NCBI GenBank assembly: GCA_030066085.1
Contig: JASJCI010000008.1
Location: 1-44,230 of the forward strand
Direction of reading: 5' to 3'
Source of the DNA: Gammaproteobacteria bacterium
GTDB lineage: Bacteria > Pseudomonadota > Gammaproteobacteria > GCA-001735895
DNA: 44,230 nt
In this document: one piece after another, positions 31,954-40,411 of the stretch
Position numbering within the stretch: the stretch's first letter is position 1
Layout: each line of letters begins with the position of its first letter
Position numbers and translations under genes: made by a program
Notes under the pieces: model-generated
The model's database searches: none
Told to the model about the DNA's origin: nothing
Seen by the model: only the letters and a program-made list of their open reading frames with translations

Positions 31954-33105
31954 ATGAGCGATACCGCTGCCGCCGCAGACACCGACGCCAATGTCGATCA
32001 AAGCCTCAAGGAAGCGTATTTCACTGCCTCCCAGGGACAGCTGATCTGGGCCCGTTTCAAGAAACAACGCGCGGCGATGGTTGGCGCCGCGGTGCTGATA
32101 GCGCTGATCCTGGCGGGTTTGTTCGCGCCGTTCCTGACGCCTTACGATCCGACGATCAAGGGCCGCAACCCCGATTACCAGAATGGCGCGCCGAATATTC
32201 CGAAATTCTGGGACGAAAACGGTTTTTCGTTTCGACCCTTTATTTATTCCTACGAGCGTACCCGCTCCATCGAAACCAATTTCCGCTGGGTTACCACCGT
32301 CAACCGCGACAAGCGACGTTACGTGGTTTTATTCCCCGAGGGTGACGAATACACGTTGCTCGGAATCAAGTTCAACACGCACCTGTTCGGTGTCGACGAG
32401 GGCAAGATTCACCTGTTCGGCACCGACGGCACCGGCAAGGATATCTTTTCGCGAACATTTCATTCGATCAATACCTCGCTGGCGGTGGGCACCATCGGCG
32501 TGTTGATCGCCTTCGTGCTGGCGCTGATCATCGGCGGCATATCCGGCTACTACGGCGGCTGGGTCGATTCGATCCTGCAAATGATTACCGACGCGGTGCG
32601 AACCGTGCCGGCGATCCCGCTGTTCATGGCGATCGCCGCGTTCATCCCGGATACGGTGAGTTCGGAGGGGCGATTTTTCATCATTTCGATCATTCTCGGT
32701 TTCATCGGCTGGCCGACGCTGGCGCGGCGGGTACGCACCCACCTGTTGACCGAGCGCAACCAGGAATACGTACTGGCCGCGCAGCTCTGCGGCGCCCCCG
32801 CCGGTCACGTCATTCGGCGCCACCTGCTGCCGAGCTTTACCAGTTACATCATCGTCGACCTGATTATTTCGTTCCCGTACATGGTGCTGTCCGAAACCGC
32901 GCTCAGCTTCATCGGACTCGGTCTGAAAGAACCGGTCAACTCGCTCGGGGTGCTGCTGCAAAACGTGACCAAGGCCGACGTGCTGCTCAATTACCAGTGG
33001 AACTTCATCCCGGTCATCTTTTTCATCACGCTGGTGCTGGCGTTCGTATTCGTCGGCGACGGGCTGCGCGATGCCGCCGATCCCTATGCGGATACGAAGA
33101 AATGA
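31954..33105 (+). CDS. ABC transporter permease (DppC-like)
   Basis: The 383-residue permease has a DppC-type first helix (KKQRAAMVGAAVLIALILAGLFAPFLTPYDP), an unusually long periplasmic insertion of roughly 80 residues (about 70-150, ending LFGTDGTGKDIFSR), and then the canonical core with VGTIGVLIAFVLALIIGGISGYYGG and the EAA loop YVLAAQLCGAPAGHVIRRHLLPS. DppC is usually near 300 residues; long insertions of this sort are known from YejE-like permeases. GAGATGAG gives the start, and the stop overlaps the ATPase gene as ATGA. Confidence 0.91.
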   Translation: MSDTAAAADTDANVDQSLKEAYFTASQGQLIWARFKKQRAAMVGAAVLIALILAGLFAPFLTPYDPTIKGRNPDYQNGAPNIPKFWDENGFSFRPFIYSYERTRSIETNFRWVTTVNRDKRRYVVLFPEGDEYTLLGIKFNTHLFGVDEGKIHLFGTDGTGKDIFSRTFHSINTSLAVGTIGVLIAFVLALIIGGISGYYGGWVDSILQMITDAVRTVPAIPLFMAIAAFIPDTVSSEGRFFIISIILGFIGWPTLARRVRTHLLTERNQEYVLAAQLCGAPAGHVIRRHLLPSFTSYIIVDLIISFPYMVLSETALSFIGLGLKEPVNSLGVLLQNVTKADVLLNYQWNFIPVIFFITLVLAFVFVGDGLRDAADPYADTKK

Positions 33106-34103
33106 GTGACGCACTGATCTCCGTACAGGACCTGACGCTGCGCTTCAGGACCGACGAAGGCCTGGTTACCGCGGTCGACAACGTGTCCTTCGATATCGCC
33201 CCGGGCGAGGTGCTCGGCCTGGTGGGAGAGAGCGGCTCGGGCAAGTCGGTAACGGCCAAGTCGCTGATGATGCTGAATGCCGAAAACTCGGTATACGACG
33301 AGCGCAGCCGGATTACGCTGCGCGTCGACGGCAAGGAAATCGACGTGTTGTCACTGCAACGCCCGCGCGATCAGATCGTCATTCGCGGCGGCGCGATCTC
33401 GATGATATTCCAGGAACCGATGGCGAGTTTCGCGCCCGCGATTACGATTGGCGATCAAATGGTCGAGCAGCTGCTGATTCATTCGGATATGAGCAAGGCC
33501 GAGGCGAAAAAAGTATCGATCGAAATGCTGGAGCGGGTCGGAATTCCCGAACCGGCGCAGCGTTTCAACCAGTACGCTTTCGAGTTTTCCGGCGGCATGC
33601 GCCAGCGCGCGATGATCGCGATGGCGCTGTCGACCAAACCGCGCCTGCTGATCGCGGACGAGCCGACCACCGCGCTCGATGTCACCATCCAGGCCCAGGT
33701 CATCGAACTGATGAAGGACCTGGTCGACGAATTTCACATGTCGATCCTGTTCATCACCCACGATCTCGGTGTCATCGCGCAGACCGCCGACCGCGTCGCG
33801 GTCATGTATCTCGGCAACCTGGTCGAAACCGGCACCGTGCGCCAGGTCATCAACTCGCCGGCACATCCCTACACGCGCGGCCTGTTGAACGCGCTGCCCA
33901 AGCTCAACGATCTCGACGCACCGCTGACGCCGGTGCCGGGCGATATTCCGTCACCGCTGGACCGGCCGACCGGTTGCGTGTTCCACACCCGCTGCCAGGA
34001 GTACATCGGTGACGTGTGCAAGCAGCAGGTGCCCGAATACAGCTTCGACAGCGGCAACCACCAGGTCGCCTGCCATCTCGCCAGCCAGGAGAAATCGGCG
34101 TGA
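33102..34103 (+). CDS. ABC transporter ATP-binding protein (DppD-like)
   Basis: The 333-residue ATPase has Walker A GESGSGKS (about 43-50), Q-loop SMIFQEPMASFAP, ABC signature FSGGMRQR, Walker B LLIADEPTTALD and switch His in FITHDLG. The C-terminal oligopeptide-transporter domain includes GDIPSPLDRPTGCVFHTRC with the Cys motif that can bind a [4Fe-4S] cluster in this family. It overlaps the preceding and following genes by 4 bp each (ATGA, GTGA), a fully coupled operon. It energises import with the DppF-like partner. Confidence 0.94.
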   Translation: MSDALISVQDLTLRFRTDEGLVTAVDNVSFDIAPGEVLGLVGESGSGKSVTAKSLMMLNAENSVYDERSRITLRVDGKEIDVLSLQRPRDQIVIRGGAISMIFQEPMASFAPAITIGDQMVEQLLIHSDMSKAEAKKVSIEMLERVGIPEPAQRFNQYAFEFSGGMRQRAMIAMALSTKPRLLIADEPTTALDVTIQAQVIELMKDLVDEFHMSILFITHDLGVIAQTADRVAVMYLGNLVETGTVRQVINSPAHPYTRGLLNALPKLNDLDAPLTPVPGDIPSPLDRPTGCVFHTRCQEYIGDVCKQQVPEYSFDSGNHQVACHLASQEKSA

Positions 34104-35089
34104 GCGACATCCTGATCTCGGCGAAAGAGCTGTCGGTCCACTTTCCGCTGCGCGGCTTCACCTTCGGCGAGCGACCGGTCGTGCGTGCCTGCCAGGGCAT
34201 CAACCTCGATATTCCCAAGGGCAGTTTTGTCGGCCTGGTCGGTGAATCGGGTTCCGGTAAAACCACGCTCGGCCGTGCGATGCTGAAGGCGGCGCCGATC
34301 AGCGAGGGCAGCGTGACCTTCACCGATACCGACGTGACCTACGATCTCGCGACGCTCGACGGCCAGGAACTCAAGGATTACCGCAAGCGCGCGCAGCTGA
34401 TCTTCCAGGACCCCTATGCCGCGCTCAGCCCGCGCATGACCGTGCGTGACATCATCGCCGAGCCGCTGGAGGTCATGAAAATCACGAAGACGCGCGAGGA
34501 AACCGATGCACGCGTGCGCGAGATCGCGGCCATGTGCCGGCTTAATCTCGAACATCTGCGGCGCTTCCCGCACGCGTTCTCCGGCGGTCAGCGGCAGCGC
34601 ATTTCGATTGCGCGCGCGCTCGTGTCCGACCCGCATTTTATCGTTGCCGACGAATCGGTGGCGGCGCTCGACGTCTCGATCCAGGCCGACGTGCTGAACC
34701 TGCTGCGTTCGATCCAGGAGCAGAACCACATCACCTTCCTGTTCATCAGCCACGACCTGTCGGTGATAGCGCATACCTGCGACTTCGTCGCGGTCATGTA
34801 TCTCGGCAACATCGTCGAGGCCGCGCCGACGCGCAAGCTGTTCTCGGAAACCGCGCATCCCTACACCAAGGCGCTGCTGTCGGCGATCCCGTCGCTGGAC
34901 CCCGACGATCAGCACAAGGCCGAGAAACTCGAGGGTGAAATCCCGAGCCCGATCAACCCGCCGCCGGGCTGCCGCTTTCACACGCGCTGTCGCTTTGCGA
35001 AGGACCGCTGCAAAACCGAGGTGCCGGAGTGGCGCGAAATGAGCGAAGGCCACAGCGTCGCCTGTCACTTCGCCGAAGAACTTGCCTGA
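34100..35089 (+). CDS. ABC transporter ATP-binding protein (DppF-like)
   Basis: The 329-residue second ATPase begins at a GTG (VSDILISAKELSVHFPLRG). Walker A is GESGSGKTT, the signature is FSGGQRQR, Walker B region is IVADESVAALDVS (Ser where most relatives have Pro), the switch His lies in FISHDLSV, and the C-terminal Cys motif is GCRFHTRCRFAKDRC. It forms the heterodimeric motor with the DppD-like protein. Its last codons overlap the TTG start of the dioxygenase gene by 8 bp. Confidence 0.93.
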   Translation: MSDILISAKELSVHFPLRGFTFGERPVVRACQGINLDIPKGSFVGLVGESGSGKTTLGRAMLKAAPISEGSVTFTDTDVTYDLATLDGQELKDYRKRAQLIFQDPYAALSPRMTVRDIIAEPLEVMKITKTREETDARVREIAAMCRLNLEHLRRFPHAFSGGQRQRISIARALVSDPHFIVADESVAALDVSIQADVLNLLRSIQEQNHITFLFISHDLSVIAHTCDFVAVMYLGNIVEAAPTRKLFSETAHPYTKALLSAIPSLDPDDQHKAEKLEGEIPSPINPPPGCRFHTRCRFAKDRCKTEVPEWREMSEGHSVACHFAEELA

Positions 35090-35972
35090 GACCCGCCTCA
35101 GCCTGGAACCCCTGCATGCCGAGTTCGGCGTCCGCGTGACGGGCGTCGACCTGTCGCGACCGCTAACGGATGCACAGTTCGCCGCGATCGACGATGCACT
35201 CAATCGTTACTCGATGCTGCTGTTCGAAGGCCAGCATGATATGGGGGACGCGGCGCAACTCGCCTTCTCGCGACGGTTCGGCGCGCTCGAGGAAGAGCAC
35301 GTGAGTTATTACAGCCGCGGCGAGATTACCTATATCGGTCGCGTCGGCAACATCAATCCCGACGGCAGCCGGGTGAGCGATCGCCAGGTCAAATCGTCGA
35401 CCGGTAACGAGATGTGGCATAGCGACAGCTCGTTTCGCGAGATCCCGGCGATGTATTCGATCCTGTGCGCCTACGAGGTCCCCGACGAAGCCGGCGAAAC
35501 GGAGTTTGCCAGCGCGCGCGCGGCCTGGCAGCGACTCGACGCGGACACCCGCGCGCTGATTCATGACCGCGTCGGTATTCACGACTACATTTTTTCGCGC
35601 ACCAAGGTTTCGCAGGACGCGGTCAACGAGGGCCAGCGAACCTACATGCACCCGGTGCGTCAGCGACTGGTGCGGCAAAACCCGGTGACCGGTGAAAAAA
35701 ACTACTTCGTCGCATCGCACGTGAAGGCCATCGAGGGGATGCCCGAGACCGAGGGCAGGGCACTGCTCGATCGACTGATGGCCGAAGCCACGCGTCCGGA
35801 GTCGGTGTACCGGCACTGCTGGCGCGCGGGCGATTTCATGATCTGGGACAATCGCTGCATCCTCCACCGCGGCTGCGGCTACGATGCGCAAAAGTATCGC
35901 CGGCGAATGCATCAGACCCGCGTGCGTTGTGCGAACCCTTCGCTCGCGGAACCGCTCGACCCGCCCACCTGA
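35082..35972 (+). CDS. TauD/TfdA family Fe(II)/2-oxoglutarate dioxygenase
   Basis: The 296-residue enzyme starts at TTG (PETRLSLEPLHAEFGVRVTGVDLSRPL is the standard TfdA N-terminus). The triad is His113-x-Asp115 in MWHSDSSF and His262 in ILHRGCGY; Arg residues in RRRMHQTRVR bind 2-oxoglutarate. Family members release sulfite from taurine, cleave 2,4-D or hydroxylate small acids and amines. It is the last gene of the ABC importer operon and overlaps its DppF-like gene by 8 bp, strongly suggesting that it acts on the imported solute. The substrate is unknown; the gene is followed by element D. Confidence 0.9.
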   Translation: MPETRLSLEPLHAEFGVRVTGVDLSRPLTDAQFAAIDDALNRYSMLLFEGQHDMGDAAQLAFSRRFGALEEEHVSYYSRGEITYIGRVGNINPDGSRVSDRQVKSSTGNEMWHSDSSFREIPAMYSILCAYEVPDEAGETEFASARAAWQRLDADTRALIHDRVGIHDYIFSRTKVSQDAVNEGQRTYMHPVRQRLVRQNPVTGEKNYFVASHVKAIEGMPETEGRALLDRLMAEATRPESVYRHCWRAGDFMIWDNRCILHRGCGYDAQKYRRRMHQTRVRCANPSLAEPLDPPT

Positions 35973-35984
35973 CGCCACCCGATT

Positions 35985-36150
35985 CGGGGACAGTTTACTT
36001 TTTTAATTCGAGGACACCTTACTTAAATCGTTAATTTTACGAGAGTTTTATTCCAGCCTGGGTTCCCGGTATTCAACTGATGTCATAGTTGTCCCGGTAG
36101 ATATGCCTGGATGTAAGCTGTCCCTGGTGAAATTAAGTAAACTGTCCCCG
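35985..36150. mobile_element. MITE/REP-like inverted-repeat element D
   Basis: Outer 16-bp perfect inverted repeats (CGGGGACAGTTTACTT at 35985-36000 and its complement at 36135-36150) bound an AT-rich, non-coding 166-bp element. As in element C, a second motif follows each end (GAGGACACC near 36010-36018 and AAGCTGTCCC at 36115-36124). Ends match element C but the internal sequence does not. It occupies most of the 200-bp gap between the dioxygenase and usp genes. Confidence 0.75.
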
Positions 36151-36172
36151 AAACGAGGTTGAGGTTAGCGAT

Positions 36173-36673
36173 ATGGGCAACAAAACGATACTGGTACCGT
36201 TGAATCAGTCCGAACTCAGCCGCAAGGTGCTCGACAGCGTGGTCGAGATGTTCCCGGCAGATAGCAACGACTTGATTCTTTATTACATCACCCGGCCGCC
36301 CAGCGCGGAAGGATTCGGCAAACCCGATCTTGCCGCCGGGTATGATCCCCTGCAGGCCGATCAACCGGTGCTGCCGACCCTGCACCCGATTTACGAGTCG
36401 CAGCAGCGCGACAGCATCAAGGCGCACGTCAGGACCGAGTTGTTGCCCACCACCAACCAGCTGCTGGATGCCGGGTACGGAGTGTCGGTCAAGGTCGGAT
36501 TCAGTAATCATCCCGACGATTCGATCGCGCGTTACGTCAAGGAATGCGGCGCCGACCTGGTGGCGATGACCACTCGCGGCCGCGTCGGGATGACGCGTTT
36601 TTTCTTTCGTAACATTGCAGACAGCATCGTCGAACGGGCCGATGTTCCGGTCATGCTCGTGCATACCAGCTAG
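36173..36673 (+). CDS. Universal stress protein (UspA family)
   Basis: The 166-residue single-domain Usp starts MGNKTILVPLNQSELSRKVLDSV and ends with the typical DDSIARYVKECGADLVAMTTRGRVGM...DVPVMLVHTS. The ATP-binding G-2x-G-9x-G(S/T) motif is only partly kept: GRVG is present, but the distal Gly is Ala (NIADS), so nucleotide binding is uncertain. Usp proteins bind ATP or act as scaffolds under starvation and stress. The gene begins 23 bp after element D, whose right end may shape its promoter. Confidence 0.87.
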   Translation: MGNKTILVPLNQSELSRKVLDSVVEMFPADSNDLILYYITRPPSAEGFGKPDLAAGYDPLQADQPVLPTLHPIYESQQRDSIKAHVRTELLPTTNQLLDAGYGVSVKVGFSNHPDDSIARYVKECGADLVAMTTRGRVGMTRFFFRNIADSIVERADVPVMLVHTS

Positions 36674-36709
36674 GGTCGGCCTGCGGACCGCTGCTGCCGT
36701 GCACAAAGC

Positions 36710-37837
36710 ATGATTGAAGATCTGTTAGATGGCGCAACCTACGACAAGCTGCGCAAACCGCTGCGCGAGGCGTCGACGCTGCCGCCCGGCTGTTACACCG
36801 ATCAAGCTTTCTACGAGCGCGAAGTCGATCGACTGTTCCGCCGTCACTGGCAGTTTGTCTGCCGCGCGGAACAGCTCGCGCAAGCGGGCGATTTTCGCTG
36901 TCATGACGGCCCGGCAGGGCCGGTGATGCTGGTGCGCGGCGACGATGGCCGTATTCGGGCCTTTGCCAACAGCTGCCGTCATCGCGGCGCCCGCCTGCTG
37001 TCCGGCGCCGGTCGCTGCAAGCGCATCGTCTGCCCCTATCATCGCTGGTGCTACCGGCTCGACGGGCGGCTCGTCGGTGCGCCGGGCATGACCGGAGTCG
37101 ATGATTTCGATCGCGTTGAATACCCCCTGGTCGAACTGCCGGTCGACAGTTGGGCGGGTTTCGTGTTTTTCCACTGGCAATCCGATCCGCCGCCGCTGAC
37201 GCAAGCGCTGGGAAATTTCGTCGATCGTTTCGCCAGCCATGGCTGCGATCGGCTGCAGTTCGTCGGTGAACTCGAGTTCGAAATCGAGAGTAACTGGAAG
37301 TTGCTCGCCGAAAACGCGCTCGAGGCTTATCACACCGGTGCGGTTCATCGCGATACGCTGGGACAGCAGACGGCCAGCGCGCTGGCAACGCGGGGTGACT
37401 GGACCGGTTTGCTGGTCGAGGACGAGCAAAGCGTCGCGACCCTGCAGGGTGCGGATAAACCCTTCGCACACATCGAGGGACTGGATTCGGAGGCGCTTCG
37501 CGGCGCTTTTTTCACCCTGGTTTACCCGTCGACCCAGTTCGTATTTGCCCAGGACTGCGCCTGGTGGCTGGCATTCGAACCGCGAGCTGTCGATCATACG
37601 AGGCTGGTGATCGGCGCCTGTTTCCCGCAGTCGACGGTAACCCTGCCCGATTTCGCCGAACGGGTCGAACTCTACTTCGAGCGCTGGCGGATAGCGACCG
37701 CCGAGGACAACGCGATCTGCGAGCAACAGCAACTGGGACAGCGTGTCGAGCGCGCAGCGGGACGTTTCGCCGCGAGCGAATTTGCGGTGCACGCATTCGA
37801 TAACTGGGTGGTTGACCAGGTCCTGGCCCAGGCCTGA
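36710..37837 (+). CDS. Rieske aromatic-ring-hydroxylating-type oxygenase, alpha subunit
   Basis: The 375-residue protein has a Rieske [2Fe-2S] domain with Cys89-x-His91 (SCRHRGARL) and Cys108-x2-His111 (CPYHRW). The catalytic domain has the bridging/mononuclear iron motif ENALEAYHTGAVH (His208, His213), with a likely third acidic ligand in the ATAEDNAICEQQQLG block. The pattern resembles glycine betaine, carnitine or stachydrine monooxygenases more than classic aromatic dioxygenases, which fits the creatinase at the other end of the window. No reductase or beta subunit is adjacent. Starts after a gap of 36 bp from usp; a LysE exporter follows. Confidence 0.86.
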   Translation: MIEDLLDGATYDKLRKPLREASTLPPGCYTDQAFYEREVDRLFRRHWQFVCRAEQLAQAGDFRCHDGPAGPVMLVRGDDGRIRAFANSCRHRGARLLSGAGRCKRIVCPYHRWCYRLDGRLVGAPGMTGVDDFDRVEYPLVELPVDSWAGFVFFHWQSDPPPLTQALGNFVDRFASHGCDRLQFVGELEFEIESNWKLLAENALEAYHTGAVHRDTLGQQTASALATRGDWTGLLVEDEQSVATLQGADKPFAHIEGLDSEALRGAFFTLVYPSTQFVFAQDCAWWLAFEPRAVDHTRLVIGACFPQSTVTLPDFAERVELYFERWRIATAEDNAICEQQQLGQRVERAAGRFAASEFAVHAFDNWVVDQVLAQA

Positions 37838-37874
37838 ATCTTTCCGCGAATACAACTCTGCTCGCTAACTGAAG

Positions 37875-38465
37875 ATGCTCGCGTTTGCCCTCGCCGTTTT
37901 CCTGCTGTTGATTACCCCGGGCCCCGGCGTGCTGTCGACTGCCGGCGTCGGTGCCGCCTTCGGTTTTCGCGCGGGACTGCACTATGTTGCCGGCCTGTGC
38001 CTCGGTACCAATGCCGTCGCCCTGATCGTGGTGTCGGGCCTCGCCGCGGTCATCCTCGCGCTCGACTGGGCGCGGTTGGCGCTGATGACCGCGTCCACGC
38101 TGTACCTCGGTTACCTCGCGCTGCGGATCGCTTTCGCCGGCCGCAGAATCGCGTTCATCCACGCCGAGCAGAGGCCCGGCCTGGTTGCCGGGTTGCTGCT
38201 GCAGTTGATCAACCCGAAGGCTTACGCGGTCAACCTCGCGTGGTTCAGCGGGTTCGCGCTGCTGCCCGGCGCGCTGCTGGCGGAAACCCTGCTCAAGTTC
38301 GCGATTATCAACCTGCTGTGGATCCCGATTCACCTCGGCTGGCTGGCCGCCGGCAATCTCGTCAACCAGGTCGAGCTCGCGCCGCGAACCCATTTCGCGA
38401 TCAACCTGGCGATGGCGCTGGCGATGCTGATCGTGGTCGGCCTGGCCTGGTTTTCGCTGCCCTGA
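37875..38465 (+). CDS. LysE/RhtB family exporter
   Basis: The 196-residue six-helix protein has the family motif LLLITPGPGVLSTAGVGAAFGFRAGL at the N-terminus and GLLLQLINPKAYAVNLAWF in the middle. It exports amino acids or related small metabolites in exchange for protons. It lies 37 bp after the Rieske gene and may be cotranscribed. Substrate unknown. Confidence 0.88.
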   Translation: MLAFALAVFLLLITPGPGVLSTAGVGAAFGFRAGLHYVAGLCLGTNAVALIVVSGLAAVILALDWARLALMTASTLYLGYLALRIAFAGRRIAFIHAEQRPGLVAGLLLQLINPKAYAVNLAWFSGFALLPGALLAETLLKFAIINLLWIPIHLGWLAAGNLVNQVELAPRTHFAINLAMALAMLIVVGLAWFSLP

Positions 38466-38570
38466 TTCGGCCGACGGGCGCATGCCTGGACGACGTCAAA
38501 CGCGTCGCGCGTCGCCCGGCAGGGCCTGTCGATATTTGCCACGAGCGCGCGGGGTGGATTTAGCGCAGGG

Positions 38571-38598
38571 CCCGGTGCTTGATCCGGGGCAGATTTTT
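38571..38598 (+). terminator. Possible weak intrinsic terminator after the LysE gene
   Basis: CCCGG at 38571-38575 pairs with CCGGG at 38584-38588 (8-nt loop) and is followed after GCAGA by TTTTT at 38594-38598. The stem is short; this is a plausible but weak rho-independent terminator in the 195-bp gap before the antiporter gene. Confidence 0.3.
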
Positions 38599-38660
38599 AT
38601 GCAATCTCGTGCTGCCGGTCGAATCGTGCCGGCGCATTTTTGAAGGAGAGAAGTCGGGCC

Positions 38661-40265
38661 GTGGATTTCGAGTGGGTAGCCATTGCACTCGGTGACGTCA
38701 CCTGGATTTCGCTGGCGTTTTTCCTCGGATACCTGGCCAGCCGGATCGGGCTGCCACCGCTGGTGGGATTTCTCGCGACCGGGTTCCTGCTCAATTACCT
38801 CGGCTTCGCCAGCGGTGACATGCTGGAGAAGCTGGCGGATCTCGGGGTTACCCTGCTGCTGTTTACCGTCGGGCTCAAGCTGAATCTGAAAACCCTGGCG
38901 CGGCCGCAGGTCTGGATGGTAACCGCACTGCACGTGCTGTGCATAATCACCCTGTTCGGTGGCGGCATCTTTATCCTCGCCCTGCTGGGTTTGCCGCTGT
39001 TTGCCGAGCTCGAGTTCGAGCATGCGCTGCTGCTCGGTTTCGCGCTGAGTTTTTCGAGCACGGTGTTTGTGGTCAAGTTGCTGGAAACCAAGGGCGAGAT
39101 GAAATCCCTGCACGGCCGTATTGCGATCGGTATCCTGGTCGTGCAGGACCTGGCGGCGGTAATCTTTCTCGCCGCCTCGACCGGCAAGCTTCCTGCCGAG
39201 TGGTCGCCGCTGCTGCTGCTGCTGATCCTGCTGCGACCGCTGCTGCTCTACCTGCTCAGGAAAACCGGCCACGGTGAATTGCTGGTTCTTTACGGACTGG
39301 TACTGGCGCTGGGTGGCGCGGAAATATTCGAACTCGGCGGTGTCAAGGACGATCTCGGCGCGCTGATCATGGGAATGATGATCGCATCCCATCCAAAGGC
39401 GTCCGAGATGGCCAAGGTGATGCTGAATTTCAAGGACCTGTTCCTGGTCGGATTTTTCCTGACCATCGGCATGACCGGTGAACTCTCGCTGGCGGCTTTT
39501 GTTGTCGGCGCACTGCTGGTGCCGTTTGTGCTGATCAAGTCGGGACTGTTTTTCCTGTTGCTCAACGCCTTCAGGCTGCGTGCCCGCACCGCGCTGCTGA
39601 CCACGCTGAACCTGACCAACTACAGCGAGTTCGGCCTGATCGTGGTCGCGATCGGGGTTGCCAACGGCTGGCTCGCCGCCGACTGGCTGGTGGTGCTGGC
39701 AATTGCATTGTCGCTCTCTTACGTGCTGTCTTCGCCGCTCAATGACCGGGACGACCATATCTACAGCTCGAAGCGAAAATTCTGGCGCCGCTTCCAGTCC
39801 TCCCAACGGCTGCCGGACGACCGGTTGCTGCACACGGCGGGCGCGCGCATCGCGGTTTTCGGCATGGGACGCGTCGGCTCCGGCGCCTACGACAAGATGC
39901 GCGAGTTGCATGGCGATACCGTTATCGGGGTTGATTTCAACGCGGACCTGGTGAAGAAGCATTGCCAACTGGGGCGTAATGCGCTGCACGGGGATCCGAG
40001 CGATGCCGATTTCTGGGACAAGACCAAATCCGACGGCAAGCTGGAACTCGTCATGCTGGCGTTGCCAAACCTGCAGGCCAACCTGGATGCGCTGGACGAG
40101 TTGCGCGAGGTTCGCTTTACCGGCCGGATCGCCGCGATCGCCAGGTATCCCGACGAGGTGCCGCGGTTACAGAAAGCCGGCGCCACCGCGGTATTCAATA
40201 TCTATACCGAGGCGGGCGCGGGTTTTGCCGAGCACGTCGAGCGTCAAGACACCGGTGCGGCCTGA
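38661..40265 (+). CDS. Kef/YbaL-type cation:proton antiporter with TrkA-N domain
   Basis: The protein is about 534 residues from GTG 38661 (GGAGAG ribosome-binding site at 38645-38650). An N-terminal CPA2 antiporter domain of about 12 helices (LAFFLGYLASRIGLPPLVGFLATGFLLNYLG, LALLGLPLFAELEFEHALLLGFALSFSSTVFVVKLLE) is joined to a C-terminal Rossmann RCK domain with GMGRVGSG and a downstream VIGVDFNADLV acidic residue for NAD(H)/ligand. This arrangement fits YbaL/KefB-like potassium or sodium/proton exchange regulated by nucleotides. It is shorter than E. coli KefB or KefC. A TTG at 38640 is an unlikely alternative start. Confidence 0.87.
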   Translation: MDFEWVAIALGDVTWISLAFFLGYLASRIGLPPLVGFLATGFLLNYLGFASGDMLEKLADLGVTLLLFTVGLKLNLKTLARPQVWMVTALHVLCIITLFGGGIFILALLGLPLFAELEFEHALLLGFALSFSSTVFVVKLLETKGEMKSLHGRIAIGILVVQDLAAVIFLAASTGKLPAEWSPLLLLLILLRPLLLYLLRKTGHGELLVLYGLVLALGGAEIFELGGVKDDLGALIMGMMIASHPKASEMAKVMLNFKDLFLVGFFLTIGMTGELSLAAFVVGALLVPFVLIKSGLFFLLLNAFRLRARTALLTTLNLTNYSEFGLIVVAIGVANGWLAADWLVVLAIALSLSYVLSSPLNDRDDHIYSSKRKFWRRFQSSQRLPDDRLLHTAGARIAVFGMGRVGSGAYDKMRELHGDTVIGVDFNADLVKKHCQLGRNALHGDPSDADFWDKTKSDGKLELVMLALPNLQANLDALDELREVRFTGRIAAIARYPDEVPRLQKAGATAVFNIYTEAGAGFAEHVERQDTGAA

Positions 40266-40303
40266 TCCCGGAGCGCGGTTCGGGTCCCGCGATAGCCCGT
40301 TGG

Positions 40304-40411
40304 TACAATAATTGCGCCCATTCGTGCAAAAGCCGGCGCGCTGACAACCGCGCTGGCGGTTTCTGGCTTAAGCTCCGGCAACAGGCAAAAACACGAATGG
40401 AGTTCAGGCAT
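40304..40411 (+). promoter_or_regulatory. Promoter and structured 5' leader of the OmpV-like gene
   Basis: TACAAT at 40304-40309 is a good -10 box (5 of 6 consensus bases), though no clear -35 precedes it. A transcript starting near 40316 would have CCATTCGTG (40318-40326) at its 5' end and the exact complement CACGAATGG at 40392-40400, which covers the first two bases of the GGAG ribosome-binding site (40399-40402). The 9-bp long-range stem could mask translation initiation. Confidence 0.4.

Noticed and set aside
33869-35203. 444-codon minus-strand open frame over the DppF-like gene
   Set aside because: Shadow of an ABC ATPase with complete Walker and signature motifs on the plus strand.
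38496-39989. 497-codon minus-strand open frame over the antiporter gene
   Set aside because: Gln/Glu/His-rich shadow of hydrophobic CTG/GTG codons on the plus strand.
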